Source: UBA12077 sp963665525 | GTDB lineage: Bacteria; Bacteroidota; Bacteroidia; Bacteroidales; UBA12077 | Length of the DNA stretch: 64,000 bases | Assembly (NCBI GenBank): GCA_963665525.1 | Contig: OY762280.1 | Coordinates: 3,844,001-3,908,000 of the forward strand | Reading direction: 5' to 3' | Part shown: in pieces, positions 34,478 to 44,921 of the stretch | How the letters are laid out: every line of letters starts with the position of its first letter | Position numbering within the stretch: the first letter of the stretch is position 1 | Program-made: the position numbers and the translations under genes | Notes under the pieces: model-generated | The model's database searches: none | What the model was told of the DNA's origin: nothing | Seen by the model: only the letters and a program-made list of their open reading frames with translations

Positions 34478-35710
34478 TTGAACTTTCCATTCTACATATC
34501 AAAACGATACCTGGTTTCTAAGAAATCAAAGAATGCTATTAACATTATTTCTATGATTTCTGTTATTGGTGTAATGGTGGGAACTGCTGCATTAATAATT
34601 GTATTATCAGCATTTAATGGACTGGATCATTTGCTTAAATCAATGAACGATTCTTTCGATCCTGATTTGAAGATTTTACCGGCATCTGGAAAAGTATTTT
34701 CTTTAGATGATCCTAATTTAGAAGAACTTGCTAAATCGGAATATGTTTATGATATTGCTGAGGTGATTGAGGAAAATGCTTTGCTTAAGTACGATGATCA
34801 GCAATATATTGCAACAGTAAAAGGGATCAGCGATAATTTTGCGAATATATCAGGTGTAGATACGATGTTAGCGGTTGGTGAGTTTGTTTTAGAGTATAAA
34901 AACCAACCTTATGCTATAGTTGGACAAGGAGTTGCATATTACTTATCCCTGAATTTAAATTATATAAATCCTATTGTTATATATGTTCCAAAGCGAAACG
35001 CTAAAATAAGCATGAACCCGGAGCAGGCATTTAACCGTAACTATATTTTTCCTTCAGCAATTTTTTCTATTCAACAGGAGTTCGATCTGAAATACATTTT
35101 GGTTCCAATTGACTATGCCAGAGAACTTTTTGATTATACAAACCAAGTTAGTGCATTAGAAATAAAACTAAACAAAGGTTTTGATGTAGAAAAAGTTCAA
35201 CGTGATATACAGGAAATTTTAGGAGAAGATTATCAGGTTAAAAACCGTTATCAGTTGCATGAGGCTTTTTATAAAATAATGAAATCAGAAAAGTTTTATA
35301 TTTTCCTAATTTTAACATTTATACTTATTGTGGCTTCATTTAATATTATTGGTTCTTTAACCATGTTAATTATTGATAAGAAAGAGGATATTGCAACTTT
35401 CCGAAGCCTTGGGGCTAATTTAAAAACCATTAGAAAAATATTTTTAACCGAAGGTTGGTTAATAACAGTTGTCGGTGCAATCTTTGGTCTGATATTTGGT
35501 TTTTTAGTTTGTTGGATTCAAATTAGATTTGAACTGGTAAAGTTTGGAAGCACAGGTTCTTTTATTGTAAATGCATATCCTATTAAACTAATATGGTCTG
35601 ATTTCCTTATTATTTTTACAACAGTAATAGCTATTGGGTATCTTGCTGCCTGGTATCCTGTTCGATACATTACTAAACGCTTTGTAATTCAGGAGATTAG
35701 TAACACTTAA
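34478..35710 (+). CDS. LolC/LolE-like ABC transporter permease (FtsX/MacB fold)
   Basis: 410 residues starting with TTG at 34478, two bases after the methyltransferase stop; the sequence NFPFYISKRYLVSKKSKNAI matches the normal N-terminus of the family, which supports this start. One N-terminal membrane helix (about 21-45), a large periplasmic domain and three C-terminal helices (about 270-400) form the FtsX-like topology. Family members extract lipoproteins from the inner membrane with LolD. No LolD ATPase is adjacent. Co-transcribed with rbfA and the methyltransferase. Confidence 0.9.
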   Translation: MNFPFYISKRYLVSKKSKNAINIISMISVIGVMVGTAALIIVLSAFNGLDHLLKSMNDSFDPDLKILPASGKVFSLDDPNLEELAKSEYVYDIAEVIEENALLKYDDQQYIATVKGISDNFANISGVDTMLAVGEFVLEYKNQPYAIVGQGVAYYLSLNLNYINPIVIYVPKRNAKISMNPEQAFNRNYIFPSAIFSIQQEFDLKYILVPIDYARELFDYTNQVSALEIKLNKGFDVEKVQRDIQEILGEDYQVKNRYQLHEAFYKIMKSEKFYIFLILTFILIVASFNIIGSLTMLIIDKKEDIATFRSLGANLKTIRKIFLTEGWLITVVGAIFGLIFGFLVCWIQIRFELVKFGSTGSFIVNAYPIKLIWSDFLIIFTTVIAIGYLAAWYPVRYITKRFVIQEISNT

Positions 35711-35914
35711 AATTTACTGAAATAAGACATTTATATGTTAAGTTATTAACATATAATGATTTTACTCTAAAAATACATATGCTGTATTGTTAATAAAAAA
35801 TACACATGAATCGTATTGTAACTACGATTTTTGAAACAAAAACTCCAAGCATGCCGTAAAAAATTATTAACATTGCATGTATTTTATTAACAATTGGCCA
35901 AAAATCACAAAATT
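35711..35914 (+). other. AT-rich leader before the giant adhesin gene
   Basis: A 204-bp spacer with several TTATTAAC/TTAACA repeats (about 35741-35892), which could be regulator sites. I see no gene and no confident promoter. Confidence 0.4.
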
Positions 35915-38900
35915 ATGTCGACACATCTGAGACATTTTATTTTTTATATTTTTTCATTTTTTATTGTATCAATATCAGTAAATAATGGATTTTCGCAAAA
36001 CAGGTACTGGGTAAATGGATCTGGAAACTGGAATGATACTAATCACTGGTCCGAATCTTCAGGAGGAATCCCCGGTGCAAATATTCCAACAAAAGATATT
36101 AATGTTGTTTTCGATGATAATTCATTTACATCATCTGATCAAACCGTTTTTATTAAGGAAAGCGTAGAATGTAAAGACTTTCATTGGAACATTAAAAATA
36201 TACAGCCATCTTTAAAAAGTAAATCTTTTCTTTTTAAAACAAACACTAAAGCAGAAATTCAGCTTTATGGTTCTTTATATGTAAATGAAAATATTAGTAA
36301 TCAGTTTTTTGGTGATATTGTTCTAAAATCAAATGAAAAATCTGAAATAAACATTAAATCAGATTTAAACAGTGATGTTTTATTTGCTTCAGAAAAAGGG
36401 AAATGGGATTTAAAATCTGATTTAAAAACTTCCGGTGACATTTCTGTGTTAGAAGGTAAATTAAGCTTGAATGCAAACATTATAGAGACAAATGCTTTTA
36501 TTAGTTCAGGTAATTTACCAAGATCAATTAATATTTCAGATTCAAAAATAATAACTAACTCCATAAATTTTGAACAGTCTCAAAATTTAAACTTACAATC
36601 AGATAATTATAAAGTAGAAATAAAGAACAAGATATCAGAAAAGAGTGTAAAATCTGGTGATATACCTATTATAGTTTATAAGGCAGGAGCTAAAGCTACT
36701 TTCAATATTGACAGTGTAACGGTTGATTCCACAAGTTGTTATAATGGAAACGATGGGAGTATTACAGTATATGTTTCAGGTGGAACTTCACCATATTATT
36801 ATACATTAGCAAAAAGAACAAGTCCAACTACATGGGCAGATACCTTATCTGCATCAAATTCAGGTCCAAGTTATACTTTTGTTGGATTACGGCAAAATGG
36901 ATATAAAATATCAGTAGAAGATACTGGTCCAACAGGAGGTGGTTTTGCGGTTGATAGTGTGTACCACCCAGATAAATTGGTGGCAGATTCTATTGGTGTA
37001 AACCAGGGTTTAACTTGTTCATACAGTAGTGATGCAGAATTAGAAGCATATGCTTCTGGTGGTAATCCAGCATATTCGTATCAATGGTTAAAATATAATA
37101 CAGGAACAGGATTGTGGGATGTTATAACAACTGATGATCCTGCAAATAAAGTTCTTACAGGAGTTTCTCAGGGATGGTATACGGTTAATGTTACTGACCA
37201 AAATGGTTGTGGAGATTTAGGTTATGTTTCTACAGAGATATTCTTTTTGGAAGGAGGATATGGATATGATAATTATATACCAAGTACCATCAATATTACA
37301 GGAGTATCTTCTACCAATACATGTAGTGGTTTTAGTACAGGAACAATTACAGTAAGTGCAACAGGAGGTACTGCTCCTTTAAAGTATGCTATAGTTCGAA
37401 TCAGTGATTCCGATTCTACGATTGAAGCATCAGGAGTTTTTACAGGATTACAAGCTGACACCTATAAAGTTTATGCTATTGATGCGAATGATTGTTTTAA
37501 AAAATATGATACTGATATTACAATTGATGCATGGGATAACCCTACGGTAAATATCACGCCCGACCCAGCAGATGCTTGTCCGGGTAAACCATTCCAATTA
37601 TATGGAAACCCAACTCATGGTGATGGAACTTCCTTTACAAATCATTTATGGACAGGAGCAGGAACTGCATACCTTGATGATACAGGGATTGAGAATCCTG
37701 TTTTTAATCATAATGTAGTTGGAGGATATAACCTTACGTATGAAGTAACCGATAATAATGGATGTACAGGAACTGATGTGATAACAGTTAATGTAGATGA
37801 TACTGAAGACCCAGTAGCAGTTTGTCAGGATATAACAGTTCAGTTAGATGCTACAGGTAATGTAAGTATTGCCGGAGCTGATGTTGATGGAGGTTCATCA
37901 GATAACTGTTCAGCACCAGGCGATTTAGTATTTACCGTAGTTCCAAATTCTTTTGATTGTACAGATATTGGAGCTAATGCTGTTACTTTAACTGTAACAG
38001 ACGAAACAGGTAACTGGTCTAATTGTGCAGCTACAGTAACCGTCGAAGATAATATTGCACCAACAGCCGTTTGTCAGGATATAACAGTTCAGTTAGATGC
38101 CACAGGTAATGTAAGTATTACACCTGCCGATATAGATAATGGTAGTAGTGATAATTGTTCAGATTATACATTATCCTTAGATCAAACAGATTTTACCTGT
38201 GCAGATATTGGAGTAAATACTGTAATATTAACTATTGATGATCAGCATGGTCAGACAGATAACTGTACAGCTACAGTAACTGTAGAAGATAATTTAGCAC
38301 CAACAGCAATATGTCAGGATATAACAGTTCAGTTAGATGCTACAGGTAATGTAAGTATTACACCTGCCGATGTAGATAATGGCAGTAGCGATAATTGTTC
38401 AGATTTCACTTTATCTTTAGATCAAACAGACTTTACCTGTGCCGATATAGGAGCTAATATGGTAACCCTAACTATTGATGATCAGCATGGACAAACTGAT
38501 AATTGTACAGCTACAGTAACCGTAGAAGATAATTTTGCGCCAACAGCTGTATGTCAGGATATAACTGTTTATTTAGATGCCACAGGTAATGTAAGTATTA
38601 CACCTGCTGATGTAGATAATGGTAGTAGTGATAATTGTTCTGATTTTATATTATCCTTAGATCAAACAGATTTTACCTGTGCTGATATTGGAGCTAATAC
38701 TGTTACATTAACTATTAATGATCAACATGGTCAAACCGATAATTGTACAGCTACAGTAACGGTAGTAGATAATCTCGATCCAACAGCCGTATGTCAGGAT
38801 ATTACAGTTCAATTAGATGCAACAGGTAATGTAAGCATTGCCGGATCAGATGTTGATGGAGGTTCATCAGATAATTGTACAGTACCAGGTAATTTAATTT

Positions 38901-41900
38901 TATCAGTAGTTCCAAATTCATTTGATTGTACAGATATTGGAGCGAACACAGTAACCTTAACAGTAACCGATGAACAAGGTAATTCATCTAATTGTATAGC
39001 TACAGTAACTGTCGAAGATAATCTGGCACCAACAGCCGTATGCCAGGATATTACTGTAGAATTAGATGCCACAGGTAATGTAAGTATTACACCTGCCGAT
39101 ATAGATAATGGTAGTAGTGATAATTGTTCAGATTATACATTATCCTTAGATCAAACAGATTTTACCTGTGCAGATATTGGAGTAAATACTGTAATATTAA
39201 CTATTGATGATCAGCATGGTCAGACAGATAACTGTACAGCTACAGTAACTGTAGAAGATAATTTAGCACCAACAGCAATATGTCAGGATATAACAGTTCA
39301 GTTAGATGCTACAGGTAATGTAAGTATTACACCTGCCGATGTAGATAATGGCAGTAGCGATAATTGTTCAGATTTCACTTTATCTTTAGATCAAACAGAC
39401 TTTACTTGTGCTGATATAGGAGCAAACACCGTAACATTGACAATAAATGATCAGCATGGACAAACTGATAATTGTACTGCAACTGTTACTGTTTTAGAGA
39501 CAGAAGATCCTGTTGCAGTTTGTCAGGATATAACAGTTCAGTTAGATGCTACAGGTAATGTAAGTATTGCCGGAGCTGATGTTGATGGAGGTTCATCAGA
39601 TAACTGTTCAGCACCGGGGGATTTAGTATTTAACGTAGTTCCGAACTCATTTGATTGTGCCGATATAGGGGTTAATACAGTAACTTTAACAGTGACAGAT
39701 GAAGCGGGGAATTCATCTAACTGTACAGCCATAGTAACTGTAGAAGATAATTTAGCACCAACAGCAATATGTCAGGATATAACAGTTCAGTTAGATGCTA
39801 CAGGTAATGTAAGTATTACACCTGCCGATGTAGATAATGGCAGTAGCGATAATTGTTCAGATTTCACTTTATCTTTAGATCAAACAGACTTTACCTGTGC
39901 CGATATAGGAGCTAATATGGTAACCCTAACTATTGATGATCAGCATGGACAAACTGATAATTGTACAGCTACAGTAACCGTAGAAGATAATTTTGCGCCA
40001 ACAGCTGTATGTCAGGATATAACTGTTTATTTAGATGCCACAGGTAATGTAAGTATTACACCTGGTGATGTAGATAATGGTAGTAGTGATAATTGTTCTG
40101 ATTTTATATTATCCTTAGATCAAACAGATTTTACCTGTGCTGATATTGGAGCTAATACTGTTACATTAACTATTAATGATCAACATGGTCAAACCGATAA
40201 TTGTACAGCTACAGTAACGGTAGTAGATAATCTCGATCCAACAGCCGTATGTCAGGATATTACAGTTCAATTAGATGCAACAGGTAATGTAAGCATTGCC
40301 GGATCAGATGTTGATGGAGGTTCATCAGATAATTGTACAGTACCAGGTAATTTAATTTTATCAGTAGTTCCAAATTCATTTGATTGTACAGATATTGGAG
40401 CGAACACAGTAACCTTAACAGTAACCGATGAACAAGGTAATTCATCTAATTGTATAGCTACAGTAACTGTCGAAGATAATCTGGCACCAACAGCCGTATG
40501 CCAGGATATTACTGTAGAATTAGATGCCACAGGTAATGTAAGTATTACACCTGGCGATGTAGATAATGGCAGTGGCGATAATTGTTCAGATTTCACGTTA
40601 TCTTTAGATCAAACAGATTTCACTTGTGCAGATTTAGGAGCAAATACTGTAACATTAACCATAGATGATCAGCATGGACAAACTGATAATTGTACAGCTA
40701 CTGTAACCGTAGAAGATAATATTGCACCAAGTATTATTTCTTGCCCAGGAGATATTTCTGTACTTGAAAATGGTACTTGTTCAGCTGTAGTTAATGGCTT
40801 AACACCTGTTGTAAGTGATAATTGTACAGTAACAGTTCAAACCTGGACAATGTCAGGAGCAACGATTAATACAGGTGTTGGAGATGTTTCAGGAGAAACA
40901 TTTAATATTGGTATAACTACAGTTACATATCATTTTGAGGATGCAGCTGGTAATTTTGTAGAATGTTCTTTTGATGTTGAAATTTATGATGTTGTGGATG
41001 GAGGTGAAATTGATGCTGATCAAACAGTTTGTTACAATACAACTCCTAATCCTTTTATTAGTGTAACACCTGCTTCAGTATGTGGAGGATTAACATACCA
41101 GTGGCAAATGAAATCGGGTAGCAGTCCTTGGGGAGATATCCTGGGAGCTACTAATGAAACCTATACAGAACTGAATCCATTAACAGAAGTAACTTCATAT
41201 AATAGAAAAGCTATCTCAGATTTGGGATTTGGAACAGAATATTCCGATACCATAACAATTAATATTCAACCAGAAGCAATTGCATTTGCAGGCATTGATA
41301 CAACCTTATGTTTTGATACTCCTTATTATCTTCAAGATGCGGATACTGTGAACTCAGATGGTGTGACCTGGGAGATTTTAACAGGAAATGGTGATATTAC
41401 AGTGGCAGACTTAACAAAAATTGACCCTGTTTATACACCAGATATTTCTGATGGTGGAACAACCGTAGAGTTAGTTCTACATGCATCAGGGAAAGGCTCA
41501 TGTGGAGAGAGTACCGATACGGTTCGAATTAATTACTTATCTGAACTACTTGTATCAATTGGTAAACCAGCACCATTTTATATCGATTCTATGAGTACAC
41601 ATATTGATGTATATTTTAAAATTGAAGATCATCGATTCCTAGGTGATTTAGCATTATACTTAGTTTCTCCACTTGATTCGGTTGTTGAGCTTAAATCTTT
41701 TTGTTCTTTAGGTATTCCAGCACCGGTAACAGATTTAACAGCTAAATTTTATAATGATCCCTATGATACTTCAACAGTATATACATCTAATATAGATGAA
41801 TGTAATCCAACTTCTGGTAATTATAAATTTGTTGGAGATTGGAAAAAGAAACTACATGGTCAGGATCCAACAAATGGAGCATGGAGAGTACGTGTTGCTG

Positions 41901-44900
41901 ATAATAGAAGTATTACAGGTTCGGATGGATATTTAAGAGAAGCAACAGTTACCTTCTCAGATACTAATAGAGTTGGCCTTTTTGAATCTATATTATTAGC
42001 CGATTCTTCAATTAATATGGATATTAATGAATCACCAGGAGGTGGTATTGTTGTAAATACGGATAGAATATTACCAATTACAGGCTTATCTACATCGTGT
42101 TTTGGTCTTTGTGACGCAACAGCTGTAGCTACAGCTTCGGGTGGACAAGCTCCTTATGTTTTATATGAATGGAGCGAATACATTGACTTTAGTGTGATTT
42201 ATGCCTCAGGAGTAACAGCAGATACTGTTGATTTGTGTGCTGGTAGATATTATGTTCGAGTAACTGATTCGCACGGTTGTACTGCAATAGATTCTATTTT
42301 AGTAAGTGAACCACCAGAAATAGTGATTACCAAAGAAACGGTGATCCATAACAAGTGTAATGGTGATGAAGAAGGAAAAGTGGTACTTGAATTCACTGGA
42401 GGAGTAGGTACATTAAGGTATTCTTACGATGGTTTGACCTATTATTACAGTGGAGATACAGTATTTAATTTAGCTGCCGATACTTATACTTTTACCATTG
42501 AAGATGCCAATTGTTCTATTACCAGGGATATTGAGATTAAAGAACCCAGTGAATTAATAATTGATAATATTGATATTACACCAATTACCTGCCATGATGC
42601 AGATGATGGAAAAATTGAAATCTTTGCTTCTGGAGGTACACCTGGGGTAATCACGCCATACTATTATTCTGTTGATAGTGCAGATACATGGATTGATAAT
42701 CGACTATTCGAAAATTTAGAAGATAAAAAATACATCACAGTTGTTCAGGATAGCTTGGGATGTATAACTTATGGTGATACAATATACTTAAGTAACCCAG
42801 ATACTATTTCTATCGATTCTGTTAAAGTGGTACCAACAACTTGTGCAGGAACAGGAAATGATGGTCAAATAATTATTTATGCAAGTGGAGGAGTTGTTGG
42901 AGCCGGAGGATTGGAATATTCATTAAACGGAACCGATTACCAATTTAATAATACCTTTACAGGATTACCAGTATGTGATACCACGGTATTTGTTCGTGAT
43001 AATTGCGAAACAAAACAACTAGATACATTAGTATCTGTTACTGGACCAATACCTATTGAAATAGACTCTGTTGTTGTCGATGATGTGAATACCTGCTTTG
43101 GAGAAAGTACGGGTCAGATTACGGTGTATGCTAAGGGTGGAACAGGGAATTTCACGTATTCAATTGATGGAGTTGATAATATACCGCCAGAAAGCAATGT
43201 ATTTAGCGGTTATCCTGCAGGAACATATACCGTTCGGGTTACTGATGACGGTGGATGTACTAGTCCAGATAGTACAGCAGTTATTGATCAACCTACTCAG
43301 GTTATCATTGATAGCTATACGGTAACTCATACTTCGGAATGTAATACACCAACAGATGTGGGTGAAATTACACTAAATGGATTAGGAGGAACACCAACGT
43401 ATAGATATGCTTTGGTTAATAATACCGATTCATTAACAAATAGTACAGGTAACTTTACTGGCCTTTCACCAGATTCTTACTGGATTTATGCAATAGATTT
43501 CAATGATTGTGCTTCAGCAAGACTTGATACTTCAATTATTTTATATCCCGCTATGGACATTCGTATTGATGGAACAGATATTGGTTGTCATGGAGAAACA
43601 AATGGTAGTGCTTCGGTTGTATTTGATCAGGAAAGTCAGGGAGTGATGACCTATAACTATTCATGGGAAAATAGTTCTGGAGTGGGTATAGGAAATAGTC
43701 AACTGGTTACAGGTTTAAGTTCAGGGTGGTATTATGTTACGGTAACTGATAACAACTCTCCTGACAATTGTATTGATAACGATTCTATTCAAATAATTGA
43801 GCCAGATCCATTTACAATAGTGTTGAATTCGAAAGATGTATATTGTATTGATGCAGAATGTAAGGCCATTGATGTAGCCAGTGCAAATGGATATATAAAT
43901 CCTGGAGTAAGTGGAGGGACAGGAGATATTGATTATAACTGGGTTGGCCCTAATGGATTTAGTTCACAAGATGATTTTATAACAAATCTAAAAGCAGGAA
44001 CTTATTTCTTAACAGTAACAGATAGTAGAGGTTGTGATTCTATCGTCGATGTTACCATTAATCCGAATGATGATTATGATATTACTGAATTGAGTGTGGA
44101 GTTTTTAGATACTAGTGTATGCTGGAATCAGGAAGCTACATTTAGAGCTGAATTTGATGGCTATTCAGATACAATTTTCTATCAGATTGGTGAATATGTT
44201 AACGGTGGATGGTCTTACAGACCTGAAACTTTTGTTGAGGTAGGTACCAGTCCAATGCTTGTTGGTGATTATTTAAATGGAGATGCTAATTACAGATATA
44301 TTAGAGTAACGAATCAATATTGTTATCAGGATACTTTAAGTGCTGTAGTTAATATCGATTATATTCCAAGTTTCCAATTAGATATTATTGATGAATTAGA
44401 TGGCAATGCTGAGGATGATACGATTTATCTAAAGGGAGCAAGAACGGGTACAATAGGGGCAAATGTTAATGACCTGACTGGTATCACATTTGAGTGGTAT
44501 GAATCTGGAGTAGCTATAAGTGGCTCCGACGTACAGATATTAAATATTAGCCCAGACTCTTCAGCTTATTATACAGTTGTAGCATCAACAAGTGAATGTA
44601 TTGATAGCTCGCGTATTTACCTTGAGTTTATACCAGCTATTACTCCTAACGAAGCATTTACTCCAAATGGCGACGGAATAAATGACTACTGGAGAATTAA
44701 GTTTATTGAAAAGTTCCAGAATAATGTGGTAACAATATACAATCGTTGGGGAACTAAGGTCTTTGAACAAAAAGGATATACAAACGAAGATGAAAGTAAG
44801 ATGTGGGATGGAAGAGCTAAGAATGGAAAAGATCTTCCAAGTGGCACATATTACTATGTTATAATTCTTAATGAAGCAGGATTCCAGCCAATAACTGGAC

Positions 44901-44920
44901 CTATAACAATAATTAGATAG
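35915..44920 (+). CDS. Giant T9SS adhesin with SprB-type and HYR-like repeats
   Basis: 3,001 residues from ATG 35915 (a TTG seven codons earlier is less likely). Order: signal peptide (about 1-28); GSGNWNDTNHWS-type domain (about 30-70); three SprB-like repeats with the C-x-G-x-x-x-G-x-I pattern (about 269-500); an Ig/PKD-like domain (about 545-628); twelve HYR-like repeats (about 629-1602); one further HYR domain (to about 1690); an Ig-like domain; a proprotein-convertase P domain (about 1879-2018, NGAWRVRVADN); about eight more SprB-like repeats (about 2062-2800); and a C-terminal gliding-associated (type B) sorting domain (from about 2909, ITPNEAFTPNGDGINDYWRI). It would be exported through the T9SS and held at the surface, probably for adhesion or gliding. 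The next gene, 1 bp on, encodes the PorP/SprF-type partner usual for type B substrates. Confidence 0.93.
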   Translation: MSTHLRHFIFYIFSFFIVSISVNNGFSQNRYWVNGSGNWNDTNHWSESSGGIPGANIPTKDINVVFDDNSFTSSDQTVFIKESVECKDFHWNIKNIQPSLKSKSFLFKTNTKAEIQLYGSLYVNENISNQFFGDIVLKSNEKSEINIKSDLNSDVLFASEKGKWDLKSDLKTSGDISVLEGKLSLNANIIETNAFISSGNLPRSINISDSKIITNSINFEQSQNLNLQSDNYKVEIKNKISEKSVKSGDIPIIVYKAGAKATFNIDSVTVDSTSCYNGNDGSITVYVSGGTSPYYYTLAKRTSPTTWADTLSASNSGPSYTFVGLRQNGYKISVEDTGPTGGGFAVDSVYHPDKLVADSIGVNQGLTCSYSSDAELEAYASGGNPAYSYQWLKYNTGTGLWDVITTDDPANKVLTGVSQGWYTVNVTDQNGCGDLGYVSTEIFFLEGGYGYDNYIPSTINITGVSSTNTCSGFSTGTITVSATGGTAPLKYAIVRISDSDSTIEASGVFTGLQADTYKVYAIDANDCFKKYDTDITIDAWDNPTVNITPDPADACPGKPFQLYGNPTHGDGTSFTNHLWTGAGTAYLDDTGIENPVFNHNVVGGYNLTYEVTDNNGCTGTDVITVNVDDTEDPVAVCQDITVQLDATGNVSIAGADVDGGSSDNCSAPGDLVFTVVPNSFDCTDIGANAVTLTVTDETGNWSNCAATVTVEDNIAPTAVCQDITVQLDATGNVSITPADIDNGSSDNCSDYTLSLDQTDFTCADIGVNTVILTIDDQHGQTDNCTATVTVEDNLAPTAICQDITVQLDATGNVSITPADVDNGSSDNCSDFTLSLDQTDFTCADIGANMVTLTIDDQHGQTDNCTATVTVEDNFAPTAVCQDITVYLDATGNVSITPADVDNGSSDNCSDFILSLDQTDFTCADIGANTVTLTINDQHGQTDNCTATVTVVDNLDPTAVCQDITVQLDATGNVSIAGSDVDGGSSDNCTVPGNLILSVVPNSFDCTDIGANTVTLTVTDEQGNSSNCIATVTVEDNLAPTAVCQDITVELDATGNVSITPADIDNGSSDNCSDYTLSLDQTDFTCADIGVNTVILTIDDQHGQTDNCTATVTVEDNLAPTAICQDITVQLDATGNVSITPADVDNGSSDNCSDFTLSLDQTDFTCADIGANTVTLTINDQHGQTDNCTATVTVLETEDPVAVCQDITVQLDATGNVSIAGADVDGGSSDNCSAPGDLVFNVVPNSFDCADIGVNTVTLTVTDEAGNSSNCTAIVTVEDNLAPTAICQDITVQLDATGNVSITPADVDNGSSDNCSDFTLSLDQTDFTCADIGANMVTLTIDDQHGQTDNCTATVTVEDNFAPTAVCQDITVYLDATGNVSITPGDVDNGSSDNCSDFILSLDQTDFTCADIGANTVTLTINDQHGQTDNCTATVTVVDNLDPTAVCQDITVQLDATGNVSIAGSDVDGGSSDNCTVPGNLILSVVPNSFDCTDIGANTVTLTVTDEQGNSSNCIATVTVEDNLAPTAVCQDITVELDATGNVSITPGDVDNGSGDNCSDFTLSLDQTDFTCADLGANTVTLTIDDQHGQTDNCTATVTVEDNIAPSIISCPGDISVLENGTCSAVVNGLTPVVSDNCTVTVQTWTMSGATINTGVGDVSGETFNIGITTVTYHFEDAAGNFVECSFDVEIYDVVDGGEIDADQTVCYNTTPNPFISVTPASVCGGLTYQWQMKSGSSPWGDILGATNETYTELNPLTEVTSYNRKAISDLGFGTEYSDTITINIQPEAIAFAGIDTTLCFDTPYYLQDADTVNSDGVTWEILTGNGDITVADLTKIDPVYTPDISDGGTTVELVLHASGKGSCGESTDTVRINYLSELLVSIGKPAPFYIDSMSTHIDVYFKIEDHRFLGDLALYLVSPLDSVVELKSFCSLGIPAPVTDLTAKFYNDPYDTSTVYTSNIDECNPTSGNYKFVGDWKKKLHGQDPTNGAWRVRVADNRSITGSDGYLREATVTFSDTNRVGLFESILLADSSINMDINESPGGGIVVNTDRILPITGLSTSCFGLCDATAVATASGGQAPYVLYEWSEYIDFSVIYASGVTADTVDLCAGRYYVRVTDSHGCTAIDSILVSEPPEIVITKETVIHNKCNGDEEGKVVLEFTGGVGTLRYSYDGLTYYYSGDTVFNLAADTYTFTIEDANCSITRDIEIKEPSELIIDNIDITPITCHDADDGKIEIFASGGTPGVITPYYYSVDSADTWIDNRLFENLEDKKYITVVQDSLGCITYGDTIYLSNPDTISIDSVKVVPTTCAGTGNDGQIIIYASGGVVGAGGLEYSLNGTDYQFNNTFTGLPVCDTTVFVRDNCETKQLDTLVSVTGPIPIEIDSVVVDDVNTCFGESTGQITVYAKGGTGNFTYSIDGVDNIPPESNVFSGYPAGTYTVRVTDDGGCTSPDSTAVIDQPTQVIIDSYTVTHTSECNTPTDVGEITLNGLGGTPTYRYALVNNTDSLTNSTGNFTGLSPDSYWIYAIDFNDCASARLDTSIILYPAMDIRIDGTDIGCHGETNGSASVVFDQESQGVMTYNYSWENSSGVGIGNSQLVTGLSSGWYYVTVTDNNSPDNCIDNDSIQIIEPDPFTIVLNSKDVYCIDAECKAIDVASANGYINPGVSGGTGDIDYNWVGPNGFSSQDDFITNLKAGTYFLTVTDSRGCDSIVDVTINPNDDYDITELSVEFLDTSVCWNQEATFRAEFDGYSDTIFYQIGEYVNGGWSYRPETFVEVGTSPMLVGDYLNGDANYRYIRVTNQYCYQDTLSAVVNIDYIPSFQLDIIDELDGNAEDDTIYLKGARTGTIGANVNDLTGITFEWYESGVAISGSDVQILNISPDSSAYYTVVASTSECIDSSRIYLEFIPAITPNEAFTPNGDGINDYWRIKFIEKFQNNVVTIYNRWGTKVFEQKGYTNEDESKMWDGRAKNGKDLPSGTYYYVIILNEAGFQPITGPITIIR
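37801..40720 (+). repeat. Twelve tandem HYR-like coding repeats with block duplications
   Basis: Units of 80 or 83 codons begin (N/D)-x-(A/D)-P-x-A-(V/I)-CQDITV and contain four cysteines each (CQD, DNC, F-x-C, NC), enough for two disulfides. Two unit types alternate: the short one with SITPADVDNG and the long one with SIAGADVDGG. Units 3 to 6 recur as units 9 to 12 at a constant 1,458-bp offset; units 2-3 recur as 6-7 at 969 bp; unit 1 recurs as unit 8 at 1,698 bp. Confidence 0.92.
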
Positions 44921-44921
44921 T

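Noticed and set aside
38802..40596. Identical antisense ORFs in the adhesin repeats (38802-38987 and 40260-40445, with longer antisense frames nearby)
   Set aside because: They are the complement of duplicated HYR-like coding repeats; duplication explains their identity.
37801..40720. Regularly spaced repeats that could suggest a CRISPR array
   Set aside because: Units are about 243 bp, coding, in one frame and flanked by protein domains; no repeat-spacer pattern and no cas genes.
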